Assembly: GCA_000827205.1 (NCBI GenBank)
Contig: KN832560.1
Location: forward strand, 541,957 to 563,823
Length of the DNA: 21,867 nucleotides
Origin: Plicaturopsis crispa FD-325 SS-3
Taxonomy: Eukaryota; Basidiomycota; Agaricomycetes; Amylocorticiales; Amylocorticiaceae
Reading direction: 5' to 3'
Shown one piece after another: positions 1-13,205 of the stretch (position 1 is its first letter; every line of letters begins with the position of its first letter). The notes below the pieces were generated by a model. It ran no database searches and had not been told where the DNA came from. It saw only the letters and a program-made list of their open reading frames with translations. The position numbers and the translations under genes were made by a program.

Positions 1-1
1 G

Positions 2-79
2 ATGGGAAGACATAGGATGCGTACGTATTGGGACCCTGTCGTCAATCTGGCTATTAAGTTCTACGAGGACAAAAGCTAA
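2..79 (+). CDS. Possible 3' end of a gene entering from the left edge (unidentified)
   Basis: One frame is open from base 2 to a TAA at 77-79 and gives 25 residues ending in WDPVVNLAIKFYEDKS. The mix of aromatic, aliphatic and charged residues looks like the C-terminus of a folded protein, but the stretch is too short to assign a family. The methionine at base 2 need not be a start; the frame may be the last exon of a gene lying outside the window. An open frame of this length can also arise by chance. Confidence 0.25.
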   Translation: MGRHRMRTYWDPVVNLAIKFYEDKS

Positions 80-865
80 TGCGAAATGTTTAAGGCATAC
101 CTGCAAGCCAGTGGTGCGCTTGCCGTGCTGCATAGACGTGGCAAAGGCGAGGTGGGCACGCGACTGCAAAAAAAGTCAGATACGCGGAAGACATGGCACA
201 CGCACACACAGCACACCTATGCGTGGGCATCCGGGGCACCTAGAGGGAGGTGAGGACTCCCTGTCATCGCTGCAAGCTCCCACGGCTATCGTATTTGAGA
301 CAACGCTAGCGTACACCGCGTCAGTGCAAGAGATATGGCAGAAAAAAGGAGGGGCGTGGAGCTCACCAAAGCATGCACGTAGCAGAGACCATCCGTGCCT
401 AGATCTACCTCTAACAATAAGATAACTCCCTCCTCCGAAACCATCCCAAGTGCTGCAGAAGGGCGCCGAGACCGTTTGCTGGCGTGAGTCGGCTACGGCG
501 TAGGCAGAGGTGGGCGGCGAGCGACGCCAAAGGAGTCGGTAAGCGGTGCAGAGGTCGACGTGGGAGGCAAAAGGACAGAGTGGCGATGCGTGGCGCGACG
601 CGAGATCGTGGAGGGAGGTAGAGTGCGAGCGAGGTGAAGGAGAGTGCGAGCGAGATGACGAAGAGCGGGCCTAGGATGAGCGCCAAAGGCGACGCGTGAA
701 GGAGAGCGGGGCGTGCGAGGGCACCGCGAGCGGCGGCGGCGAGGACGTGGCGGTCGACGACAAAAATGGGGGGACACAGAGGGCCATCGATGGGGGAAAA
801 GCAAGTTCGGCGTCGATGCGTCGAGGGATATGTATCAGGATCGTGGGAATAACTTTACAGGGTTC

Positions 866-909
866 TACGGTGCAGGACACAGTACAATCATACGGTGCAG
901 GACACAGTA
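866..909. repeat. Two-copy 19-bp direct repeat, period 25 bp
   Basis: The 19-mer TACGGTGCAGGACACAGTA occurs at 866-884 and again, without mismatch, at 891-909. Both copies lie inside a slightly longer unit flanked by GGTTCTAC (861-868 and 910-917). Confidence 0.85.
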
Positions 910-921
910 GGTTCTACTGTG
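903..921. repeat. Perfect 8-bp palindromic arms with a 3-nt loop
   Basis: CACAGTAG (903-910) and CTACTGTG (914-921) are exact reverse complements separated by GTT. The palindrome overlaps the end of the second copy of the direct repeat. It could form a small hairpin, but no terminator or other role can be assigned. Confidence 0.7.
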
Positions 922-1204
922 TTTTGGCATCAGCGGTTATCCCCAAACTTTAGTCTGTCTCATGCGGCTAAACAACACCGTCAACAAAATGTGAAAACCT
1001 GAACATCCGTTCCTGGGGTATTATTACTTTTAGCAGGGATAAATCAAGTAGCATGCAAGGGATAGCAATGCGACAGCGCGCAGTTAACAAAGCTAGAAAG
1101 AGGGAAACAGTGCGTACTGTATGAAAACCTTCTATATTATATGCGCATAGACAGCCAAATAATGAATGAACTTGAATCCGAATCCACATAATTCCCGGAA
1201 CCAT

Positions 1205-2154
1205 CTATTGTGCAGCCGCGGCAGCCCCGATGAATGCTGCCATGTTCACAACAGCGAGATTGAACTGTTGGAGGTTCTCAGGATCTGTGGCACTAGTGGG
1301 GATGGCGGGAGCTGCGGCCTCGACTGTGATACCCAAGCCGACCGAAGATGCACTAGAGCTCGTTGGGGTCGGGGTCGAGGATGTCGTTGACGTCGATGTC
1401 GATGTCGACGAGCTACTCGAGGACGAGGAACTGGTGGTTGTGTGTGTCGTCGACGTGGTTTTCGGGGGCGTCCACGTGGAGGTGGGCGTATGGGACGTCG
1501 TGGTGGGTGGAGGGGGAGGCTTCGAGGTCGTGGTGGGCTGAGACCCGGAGCCGAAGTCCCATGAACCGGTGATCACGCCGTCATCTTCGCTTGCAAAGTG
1601 CTTGAACAAGCCCTCCGAGAAGTCAAGTCCGGCGAAAGGGCAGCCCGGGCACTAAAGTGCGCGCTCAGTCCAGTACTGTGACCATAGCTATGGATCAAAC
1701 TAACCTCGTCTACGATTTGGGCCTGTGCTGTCTTTCCGTTGGCGGTAATGGTGATCATTTCAAAGCAGTGTGAGCCACCAGCATATTGCTGGAAGGGTTA
1801 TACGCGTCAGACGCGCGTAGTTGTACATCTACCGAGGACTGTAGCTTACCGCCGAGTTCAAGGCTACAATCTAAGGATCCTCGATGGTTAGCTATAGCTG
1901 CATTGATAGACACAGCAGATACGCACAAAATCAGCAGGGTTGTTGTTCTTGCCACATGCACCGAGACCATCCTGGTAGAAGGTAAAGCGGGCATTGTCGA
2001 AGCGTTTCTCGAACGTGTGGCCACTTGCCCCGAGGGACGTGCCGCGTCTGCCGTGGTGCCCCTTCCTCGAGAGCTGGTGGGTATCGGCTGAGACGATCGA
2101 CGAAAGGGAAAGGGCCAGAGAAACGACAAAAGAGACGTGACTGAGAACAAGCAT
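1205..2154 (-). CDS. Secreted RlpA-like double-psi beta-barrel (DPBB) protein with Ser/Thr-rich tail
   Basis: Four exons join in frame (2154-1927, 1870-1850, 1788-1705, 1651-1205) to give 259 residues. Residues 1-23 form a signal peptide. A Lys-Arg pair at 50-51 fits a Kex2-type processing site. The DPBB domain spans about 53-150 and shows the fungal RlpA/barwin-like signatures FTFYQDGLGACGK, DFIVALNSAQY, GGSHCF, QIVDECPGCPFAGLDFS and GVITGSWDF. It is followed by a long Ser/Thr/Pro linker (about 155-225), which is probably O-glycosylated, and a weakly hydrophobic C-terminus that might carry a GPI signal. Relatives are small secreted proteins of the expansin/barwin/cerato-platanin-like superfamily, often wall-associated; no enzymatic residue set is assured. 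Introns are 53-61 nt. The second exon is only 21 nt. It lies downstream of, and in the same orientation as, the Ca2+-ATPase gene. Confidence 0.88.
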
Positions 2155-2192
2155 TGTGAAAGGTGGACGCGGGGGAGTGCTGGGAGGTGGGA

Positions 2193-2198
2193 TTTAAA
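2193..2198 (-). promoter_or_regulatory. TATA-like TTTAAA upstream of the DPBB gene
   Basis: TTTAAA lies 39-44 nt before the start codon at 2154 on the minus strand. Spacing and composition are compatible with a core promoter, but the motif is short and can occur by chance. Confidence 0.2.
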
Positions 2199-2685
2199 GC
2201 CGGGTAGAGACCGTGTGTTTGGGAAGCTCCCTTTGAATGAAAAACGCGCACAAGGAGTGTCTTGAGGGCGACAGAAACGTTGTAGATGAAGCAGATGAAA
2301 AGGGCAGAAAAAAGAGGGTCCCCCCTTGTCCTGCCATGTCGCGCTTTTGGTTCGGTCCTCGGCGGCTAACGCGGATTTAGTAATCGACGTTGCTTGGCAG
2401 CCAGTCATAATTCAGATTGATTGACCGGTTTCGCACTTGTCCGATCACATTCTGCTCCAAAACATGAGTGCGTCGAGCACGCGGACTGGGGAAGGCCCTG
2501 GAAGGCCTGGGGAACGCGTATAGGCGACATGCCTCGCCCTGCTGGCCGGTGCAAACTCGCACAGGCAACTCAACAAAACGAAAAGAATACGGTGAACGAT
2601 GACCGACGTCTGAACACATTCATTGAGACCCCGTCGTGTCAACGCAAAATACAGTCTGCCGTACTTTCGTCTACAGCAAAGGTCC
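2199..2685. other. Intergenic: DPBB promoter and Ca2+-ATPase 3' region
   Basis: This stretch separates two minus-strand genes. It must hold the 3' untranslated region of the Ca2+-ATPase (towards 2685) and the promoter of the DPBB gene (towards 2199). No additional gene, repeat or RNA was recognised. The open frames here have no motifs and conflict with each other. Confidence 0.5.
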
Positions 2686-6183
<3,498 letters not shown>

Positions 6184-6856
6184 GACGGGAACGTGAGTTC
6201 AAGTGTAGAGATGTAAGTCCGAGACAGAGGGACAAAATCCAGGACAGACGGAGGTCAGAACTAAGTATTTGAGGAGAGAAATTTCGAGTAAAGACCGGGA
6301 CACGGGTGACACGTCAGTTTGTTCGCACGGTTAGCTGTCGACGCTCACACAGACAGGATAATCGTGAAAACTGTGGGCTTGTATTGGACTGAGCACATAG
6401 AGTACGTCTACCGTTCACAAGCAGATATGAAAGCATGGCGAGGGGAAAGAGCAGAGGAAAACCAAATACAATCGATATAAACGTGTTCGAAGCCATCCCT
6501 CAATCACGCTATCGACTTTCGGCAAATCCCAGGACTTGCGGCGCGCAGCTGTCACAAATGCTTTCGTAGAGACGCCCACAAACATATCTGGCATCCTGGT
6601 ATTGTCGGGCATTTAGATAGCTTTCTAGGGCAGTTCAGGCAGGAATGTGCACAATATTAAATAATGATTGAGCGTACTTGGACAGTTATACAGCCTTATA
6701 CAAGCGAGTCATGCAGGTGCCACCGAAAGCAAATAGTCACATATCGAATGACCTAATCGACATCGCCTATGGGATTCTCGCCGTCCGAGCGCGCTGTGTC
6801 CGTTCCTCTGTTCTCGCCGTCGTCGTCCTAGTACGCGTGTATCCCCAAGTCGTGCA
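6184..6856. promoter_or_regulatory. Divergent promoter region of the Ca2+-ATPase and SIP5-like genes
   Basis: These 673 bp lie between two start codons that face away from each other, so both promoters must be here or begin here. No recognised gene or repeat is present. A TATA-like run (GATATAAACG, 6473-6482) is visible, but its use cannot be judged from sequence. No binding site for a named factor is claimed. Confidence 0.55.
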
Positions 6857-8807
6857 ATGGGCAACAGCGCCTCGTCGTCAGGACGTGGCCAACAAGATGC
6901 TACAGTTGACTTCGGCCAACTCACCCCACAGGGCGTGTACACTGGGCCACGAGACTGGAATCATTCCATAGTCACGCAGCTCATCATCGACAGGAAACTG
7001 GCTCCATTTTACCGCCCTCTAGAGGACTACGATGACAGCTGGGACGATGAACGTATCCTTGCTGCAAGGAAAGAGTCGCCAGATGCCGAGGGCACTCACT
7101 CCGACGCTTCGAGTATCCGCACAGGCGAGTCACAAGGCTCAAGTAGCTTGAAAGCTGGACACCACCACGGACACCACAAACGGACAAGCTTAAGAGACAC
7201 CCGCTTTCCGGACGCATCTATCTACAGAGGAGCTGTGGAGTGTCCCATTTGCTTTCTGGTGAGTCGCGTACTTTGTCAGTCTCGCCCATTGACTCATTCC
7301 GACGAATGGCAGTATTATCCTCCGAATATAAATCATTCGCGATGCTGTGACCAGGCCATCTGCACAGAATGTTTTGTGCAAATCAAGCGCGCTGAGCCCA
7401 CTACGACCCACCTCGTGTCTGAACCAGCTGCCTGCCCATATTGCGTGCAAGACAACTTTGGTGTGGTTTACACACCACCTCCATGGCGCGCGGGAATAGG
7501 CAGTGAAGGCTCGGTCAGTGTCTTTTGACAATGAAATGCATCTCCTTTCTAACTATCGATTATACTACTGCTATCGCCCTTTCTCGTGTGCAGACGCCAC
7601 CATGGTCAGAAGGTTCCTCCCCAAGGGGATCTCCGTCACCAGTCGACGCACACCCTGTAATGCCCACTCACAAGCGCCGGCAGAAGAGCTTTGGCTATGA
7701 CAGTCCTGAAGTTGTTACGACAGGCATGTTCACATCGTTTTCTTGTGCCAAGACCCAATATCTAAGCCACCCTCGCAGACCAAATCAGACCCGACTGGGA
7801 AGCAAAGCTGGCTGCTGTGCGCGCACAAGTAACCCGCCGGGCAAACAGGCGAATCATCATGCGCCAGGTTGGAGACCGACTTATACCCATCGGTGTTACC
7901 AGTGGACGGATACATGCATTACCTACTGAAGATGGCCAACTGGGAGAAGGCGGTGGAGAGGGCGGCTCTGGTAGGCGGTCCCGCCGGCGGCAGCAGAACC
8001 AGGACCTGAATCAGTACTTGGGCTCTATGGGACTCGGCGGTCAGGATCTGGAAGAGGTTAGTTGTCTGCGGCCAGCGCATATCCAGGTCAAAGTGCTGAC
8101 CATATGTGTTGCAAACACAGCTTATGGTGATGGAGGCGATGCGGTTGTCTATGATTGAGCAAGAAGAGCAACAGAAGAAAGAGGCAGAAAGGAAGAAAAA
8201 CAATCCGGACGCAGCTGATGGAGACGCCCAAGGAGAGGCTTCGGCAGCACAGGCAACAGCAGAGGGCGCAGCGAACGGAGATGCATCTTCTGGGGCAGCG
8301 CCGTCCACAGCTCCTCGCTCTGCTACACCCGTTCTAGCTCCCGCCGATCTTCCAGCTCCTCATCTATCTGCACCCGCTGAGGCTGTCTCGTCCAATACAG
8401 CCTCAACTCCCGGTACTCCACGGTCCCGAACGCCTGTCCCGACTGACGAGGAGGGTACCCAGCATCCCTCGAATGTACCACCATTTAGCACCATCAGCGC
8501 GGCTCTGAGCACGACATCGACTGCGAGCGCCATCCTTAAGAGCAGTGAGAGCACTGCATTGCCTACATCGGCTCCTCTTGCTGCGCCCAGCTCAGAGGCG
8601 AGCAATTCGAATGCAGGAACTGAAGGACGATCCACCCCCGTGCACGCGGAGTCACAAACTTCCTCTGTGGCCTCTGAGGGTGGCTCAACGTACGACGTCC
8701 TGCCGTCGACGCCCGGCTCTACCGTCTCGCACGAACCACTTCTAGAAGGCGCGCGAACGGACCAAGGGCTCACGCCGGAGAGTAGCAGGACTTCCGACCT
8801 GGGTTGA
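6857..8807 (+). CDS. SIP5: SIP5-like zinc-finger protein
   Basis: Five exons (6857-7258, 7313-7513, 7594-7723, 7779-8056, 8121-8807) join in frame to 565 residues. SIP5 in yeast interacts with the Snf1 kinase and Reg1 phosphatase subunit and is linked to glucose and stress signalling; that role is taken from the family, not shown here. The N-terminus starts MGNSASSS, which could be N-myristoylated. The RING-like cysteine pattern is CPIC (129-132), CC (145-146), ICTEC (150-154) and CPYC (175-178). Further family signatures are DSPEVVTTD, IRPDWEAKL, RRANRRIIMRQVGDRL and IPIGVTSGR, followed by EELMVMEAMRLSMIEQEE. The last 200 residues are Ala/Ser/Thr/Pro-rich and probably disordered. Intron 3 has a GC donor. 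The gene is divergent from the Ca2+-ATPase and convergent with a small minus-strand candidate gene. Confidence 0.92.
7724..7778 (+). other. GC-AG intron in the SIP5-like gene
   Basis: The exon ends ACAG and the intron begins GCATGT and ends CTCGCAG (55 nt), with a CTAAG-like branch site upstream of the acceptor. Only this donor restores the conserved peptide VVTTDQIRPDWE. The nearby GT dinucleotides give the wrong frame. Confidence 0.85.
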
Positions 8808-9254
8808 CGTAGGCCAGCGAGAGTGTCGCGAGGCAGGACGGGCAAAGGACGAGCCTTCTCTCTACACTAATCATCATCCCTCAGTCATCCCCCAACCACC
8901 TCCCCTCCGTCGCTTTACTTTACCTAGACCATACCATTCCACCTAGTCCGCTCGAACACCGTGCGCTGTTCCTATGCTCTGCTCTAAACTTTCTTCTTTC
9001 GCCTGATCTCTGTGTGACATACATCGTATTCTCTTCCCTCGTGTCTGTCTTGTACTTAGAACCGCTGGAAATGTCATGGCTATGGCCTTATGTTCCTCTG
9101 CAAGTTCCAAGGCTGCAAGTACCAGGACCGCGCGACTGCCGTGAGCTGCCCGGGCCTTTTGCTTCGAGCTTAGTGCAACGCCGGCTAGAACATGTTCCAG
9201 ATATCCGCCTATTATTGCTTTGTATGTATCGCCGTACAATGCAGTATGCATGTC
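8808..9254. other. Intergenic between convergent genes; no gene supported
   Basis: This stretch should contain the 3' untranslated region of the SIP5-like gene, and from the other side that of the small gene ending at 9255. From about 8870 to 8945 the plus strand is pyrimidine-rich. A minus-strand open frame at 8943-9251 is A/L-rich but shows no motif and would overlap both 3' ends, so it is not called. Confidence 0.5.
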
Positions 9255-9650
9255 CTAGTGGACCGTTATAGCGTCCTTGTCACCGGGACGGTTTTGAGTC
9301 TGCCCATATAGGTTTCGACGCGTCTGGGTCGCTAAGCTATGAATGATCGAACAAACGTGTTAGTGCAGGGGGCTTCGCGAGAGATGAATGCACAGGTAAG
9401 TACCTGGGCAGCGACCTGTTTCTTCATAGCATCTTCCTGTGCAAGACGTGCTGCGCGGTTAGCATCGACCTTCCGCCGTAGATCTGGTGCTAATGCCTGT
9501 CGATGTTTGGGTAAGCCAGCTAGTATATGATGTATCCTTCACTCATTGGCACGTACAGCGTATGTTTCCTCGGGTGTTGGTGTAGTAGCTGCAGAAACCT
9601 CGCTCAGAATTGGGTGTTTATGGAACGGGTGTTCTGGACGTACTGCGCAT
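9255..9650 (-). CDS. Small four-exon gene of unknown function (66 aa)
   Basis: I do not recognise this protein. A chain of exons on the minus strand keeps phase throughout: 9650-9644, 9588-9557, 9496-9404 and 9323-9255. The introns are 55, 60 and 80 nt with GTACGT, GTACGT and GTACTT donors and CAG acceptors. The product is hydrophilic and mostly helical in appearance: a TPTPEETYAAL segment, a charged helix (DLRRKVDANRAARLAQEDAM), then TRRNLYGQTQNRPGDKDA and a short tail. It has no signal peptide, membrane helix or cysteine. The 7-nt first exon is the weakest part, and the true start could lie upstream. It would be convergent with SIP5 and divergent from the RAP1-like gene. The codon choice and the neat phase of three introns argue for a real gene; without a homologue this is inference. 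Confidence 0.5.
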
Positions 9651-10152
9651 GATGGTATATCCTAGTCCAATAACTACACGATACGCCAATAAGTGGATAG
9701 GTATTGACGGTCAGTCAAATGGGATGCACTGGAGTGTATGCGCAGAACGTACGTCCGACCGTAGATATCGTCATTTTGAACCAAGGAAACCCGGACATTT
9801 TGACTGTAGCAGATGCTGGGCGTTCAGGGAGTCCTTGATATAAATTTTGAGACTTTGAGCGCTTGAATAGGAAGCAGTTTTGGTATATGAAATGTCGAAG
9901 GCAAGAGCAGTCGGCGCGACAACGCGTCTCAAAAGCGGAAGCCACGTGGGTGTGGTCTTGTGCGTTCACGTCAATAACGTTCAGCTCAAGGTGGTCGACG
10001 CTTTTTCTTTACGCTCTTCGACGACGCCGCACGATCTTGTTTTTCCCGTTCATCACTTTCCTGAACTACCAGCCGCGTCTCTTGGTATTCTCGATTTTTT
10101 CGCTCGTCAGGCAGCATACGATCTCCACTGGATTAGCCAGAACGTGCAAAAC
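9651..10152. promoter_or_regulatory. Putative shared promoter of the small minus-strand gene and the RAP1-like gene
   Basis: This is the region between the two inferred start codons. The frame of the RAP1-like first exon stays open upstream to about 9880, with in-frame ATG codons (for example 9892), so part of it could be coding or 5' untranslated. No repeat or RNA gene was recognised. Confidence 0.4.
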
Positions 10153-12926
10153 ATGGATGCGGACTCAAGTTTCAGTCTGTCGCAACCGAGCGCAACACAA
10201 TCTTCGTACCCCAAGATATTCGTCGACGAGCACGAGAATTCGTACAGATTGTTCGTTGAGGCGTCCAAAATTCAGAACCGACCCAAGATTGTTCGACTTC
10301 TGAAGGTGAGGCTTCCGTAGATATTGGCAATGTTGAGGTCTGACTCGTTTTGTGCAGAATCATGGAGCCACGATATGCGTTAACCCCAAGGAGGCACAGA
10401 TAATCCTTGTTGACTCCAGCTCAGACGCGGGATTGCAATTCATTCGCGAGTGGGGGACAGACCCGAATAAAACCGTACTGGAGTATACATGGGCGCGGAG
10501 ATCGGTGGACGAGGGTCGCCCGCTGTTGGCAGGGGATGAATGGGGTGGCTGTATGGCTCGTGATGATGGCAGGCCCCTTGGTTCTCCCTTAAACGAGAGG
10601 ACATCACAAACACCGAAGTCAGTTGTCCATGTCCTTTATCGCTCGCGGAGACTTCTGACTCTTATGCAAGCCCGTTGCCTACTCCCAGACCCACACCGAC
10701 AGAGGCAGGTCCATCATCCCAGCGGTATAAATCTAGGTCTTCTCCTTTGGCCCAACCTGGTCCGTCCACGCAACCACAGTACTCTCCAGGTCCTTCGACG
10801 CCCATTCAATCCGGCTCGTCGCAGCAGCAGCAGCACTTTCAATCTCAAAATCAGCCTCAGTACGAGGAACGGCGCAATTCTGGGCCGCCCCCAACTCCAA
10901 GCCCGCAATACTCGCCCGCGAATCTTCAGCCATTCCAACAGTATGCCCAACCCGTGCAGATGCCGATGCAGCCACCACCACATTTGCAGCAGAACATGCC
11001 GCATGCACCATCTCCTCTGGGAAATATGCAGTTTCCTCAACAGATGCAGCCAAATGGCCCCTTCAATCTGCAGATGAACAACCCATTTGCCGGGCAAGCC
11101 AATGGACAGCTATATGGGCAACCAAATGGGCAATACAATCAACAAATTTCCCCTTTCAATGGCCAGTACAATGGTCAGTTCAACGGCATGCCTCAAGGTC
11201 AATACCAAGGGCCCATGAATGGCCAGGCACAGATCAACAACTTCCCCCCTGAGTTCTTTGCCACCATGATGGACGTGCTCAAGTATCATACTGGTGCACA
11301 GCAGGGACTCCAGATGTCCCCGTTCGCGCAGAACCAAATTCCCATGCAACAATACCCAAACGCCCAACATGCGAACGGCTCGGAAGCGGTATACGCCGAC
11401 TCGCCGTCGTCCGAAACACTGCCACCCTCCATCAAGCGCAGGTCTTCTCCGCCTATCGAATCGTCCAAAGGCAAGCGTAAAGCCAGTCATTCGAGTCGGC
11501 GCGGTTCGGCCTCGTCCGTCAAACAAGAGCCGTTGTACCCTGGGATATCCAGTCACCGCCCGTCTTCCTCCTCCCAGCAGCAGCCGCAACCCAGCGGCTC
11601 GACGAATCCTGGATCAGGTATCTTCAGGAGCGCGGGCAAGCCGCTCAGCTTTTTTATTCAAATAGACCTGAAAGCTAGGAAGCCGGTTGTACAAGCCGTT
11701 AAGGTTTGCCTGCCATTGCTCGTATCGCATGCGGTACTGACTCATCTCTATGTCTGTCCAGCGATGCGGCGGTGTGATCACATCTCAGACAGAGACCGCA
11801 GACTTTGTTATACTCAACCGCCATTCTACTACTTTCAACGACTTATTATCCCAAGCCCGACATAATGGCAAGGATCCCATTCAACCGTCCTTCGTGCACG
11901 ATTGCGAAGAGCAGGGAGCTCTTCTGGACTGGGAGCAATACATCCTTCAAGGGCTTCCCTCCCCCCTCAAAAAACGTGCCGCTACCAAATCGCCGAAGAA
12001 ACCAACGGTTAAGGTGGAAACGGGAAAGAAAACGACGACTCCGAAGTCGAAGATCTCGCCAGACCAGCGACACGCGAAACTTCTCAAGGACAAGGCGCGC
12101 ATAGTCAAGAAAACGGAGAAGGAACAGGCAGTAGCACCGCCATCGTCGTATATCGGCTCGCCGTCGCCGACACCGCCGCCTGACTCAAGTCGCCAGGAGC
12201 TCCCCAGTGGCAAACATCTTTTCACGCCGTCGGAAAAGGCTTACGCGGAGGCATACGCGCGTCATAACTTCAAAGGGGATCCAACCATGTCAGCCACCAT
12301 GTTCGTCAAGAAGCTATACCGGAAGGTGCGTAGGGTAGCTTGATATCCAGGTTCTCTCATCCTTACATGGAATGTTTCGCAGATGCCGCATCACTCGCAA
12401 TTATCGTGGCAATCCTACATTGCTAGCAAAGTCAAATTGGACGTGATCCGCCAAGATGTCAAAGCCCAGCTGCAAGCATCGGGCGAGCATGCAGAGGCAT
12501 CGAATCTGCCGGAGTCCCAAGAAGGCGGCTCGTCTAAAAGGCCGCGACTCGACGATGCAAACGAAAGCGAAAGCATGATGCGAGAACCGGTCTCCCAAGG
12601 AGATGCACTCGAGTTTGAAGAAGCAGACAAGCTAGTCATCGTCCAATTTTTCCTCGATGGTGGCGGCGACAACCTCAGCGACGACGACGCGTGGGCTGCT
12701 CTAGAGAAAGCGGTATGTCTCATCAGCGATATCTGCTCAAGTTCGTCCGCTAATGCCTCCTCTCTTCCAGCACAAGTGCAGGAGTGCACACTCGTGGCCT
12801 GCGTTTTACGCCCAGCGCCAGAATGAGATCGAAGCGTTAATGAGGTCTTCCGTGGACGATGACGACATGCAAGGACAGTCCAGCGAGGAAGATCCTGTGC
12901 CTAGCGTCAAGCCTGAGGTTGAATAG
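10153..12926 (+). CDS. RAP1: RAP1-like protein with two BRCT and two Myb-like domains
   Basis: Six exons (10153-10305, 10358-10617, 10671-11703, 11762-12325, 12383-12712, 12771-12926) join in frame to 831 residues. RAP1 proteins bind telomeres or act as regulators in the nucleus. The first BRCT spans about residues 15-120 (RPKIVRLLKNHGATICVN, VLEYTWARRSVDEGRPLL, EWGG). A Pro/Gln/Asn-rich linker follows (about 139-400), with NGQ/YNGQ repeats near 275-325. A second BRCT lies at about 460-550 (KPLSFFIQIDL, VKRCGGVITS, ADFVILN, PSFVHDC). Two Myb-like stretches follow: LFTPSEKAYAEAYAR to SWQSYIA, and FEEADKLVIVQFFLDGG to HSWPAFYAQRQNEI. A basic KRPR stretch could be a nuclear signal. The start at 10153 is chosen because it precedes the BRCT by a few residues and has A at -3. 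The RAP1 name rests on domain order; another BRCT-Myb regulator is possible. Confidence 0.78.
11080..11232 (+). repeat. Coding NGQ/YNGQ low-complexity repeats
   Basis: Within the RAP1-like gene, imperfect in-frame units such as ANGQ, LYGQPNGQ, YNQQ, FNGQ, YNGQFNG and PQGQYQG recur. They give a Gln/Asn/Gly/Tyr-rich block without charged residues, the composition of prion-like domains. Confidence 0.75.
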
Positions 12927-13205
12927 AGTGGACGCTGTCACCTACTTACCATGCAGGCTAGTGTAAATCAGATAATGTCGCGGGAGTATGATCTTTACAT
13001 ATGTTACACCTTCTGTCTTCTGTTGTAAGTACGTTCTGTTGTTGTAGCTGTATGTAGGCACTTGTTTCAAACTATAGCTACGGGCTACCATGCACTACAC
13101 AAATGGTCCTGGAAAGACGCGAGACGCGTCCTCGAGACCCGACGCGACTTGCCTCTGTAACCCATCCTCCATCTTCAAATTCTTGCTGTTTCGACCAAAA
13201 CCTGT

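Larger units (their letters stand above)
80..1204. other. Gene-poor stretch with small repeats
   Basis: No frame on either strand has a recognisable domain, conserved motif or consistent exon chain. From about 480 to 800 the plus strand is purine- and G+C-rich (many GAGCGAG and GCGAGG units), which creates long but low-quality open frames on the minus strand. One of these (411-686) starts with a hydrophobic, signal-like run, but it lies in compositionally biased DNA and is not called. Short repeats at 861-921 are listed separately. From about 960 to 1204 the DNA is A+T-richer and probably contains the 3' untranslated region of the minus-strand gene ending at 1205. Confidence 0.6.

Noticed and set aside
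411-880. Overlapping minus-strand frames, one with a signal-peptide-like start
   Set aside because: They lie in purine-rich, G+C-biased DNA that opens several frames at once. None has a motif or consistent splice structure.
1230-1572. Plus-strand frames with Val/Asp-rich protein
   Set aside because: They are antisense shadows of the Ser/Thr-rich tail of the minus-strand DPBB gene.
8360-8845. 161-codon minus-strand frame
   Set aside because: It is antisense to the low-complexity C-terminus of the SIP5-like gene, where biased composition removes stops on the other strand.
8943-9251. 102-codon minus-strand frame starting MHTALYGD
   Set aside because: It is tempting because of its A/L-rich helix, but it has no motif and overlaps the 3' ends of two convergent genes. 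It was not kept as a gene.
10714-11589. Minus-strand frames opposite the RAP1-like linker
   Set aside because: Repetitive CAG/CCA-type codons on the plus strand create long antisense frames. The plus-strand domains are clear.
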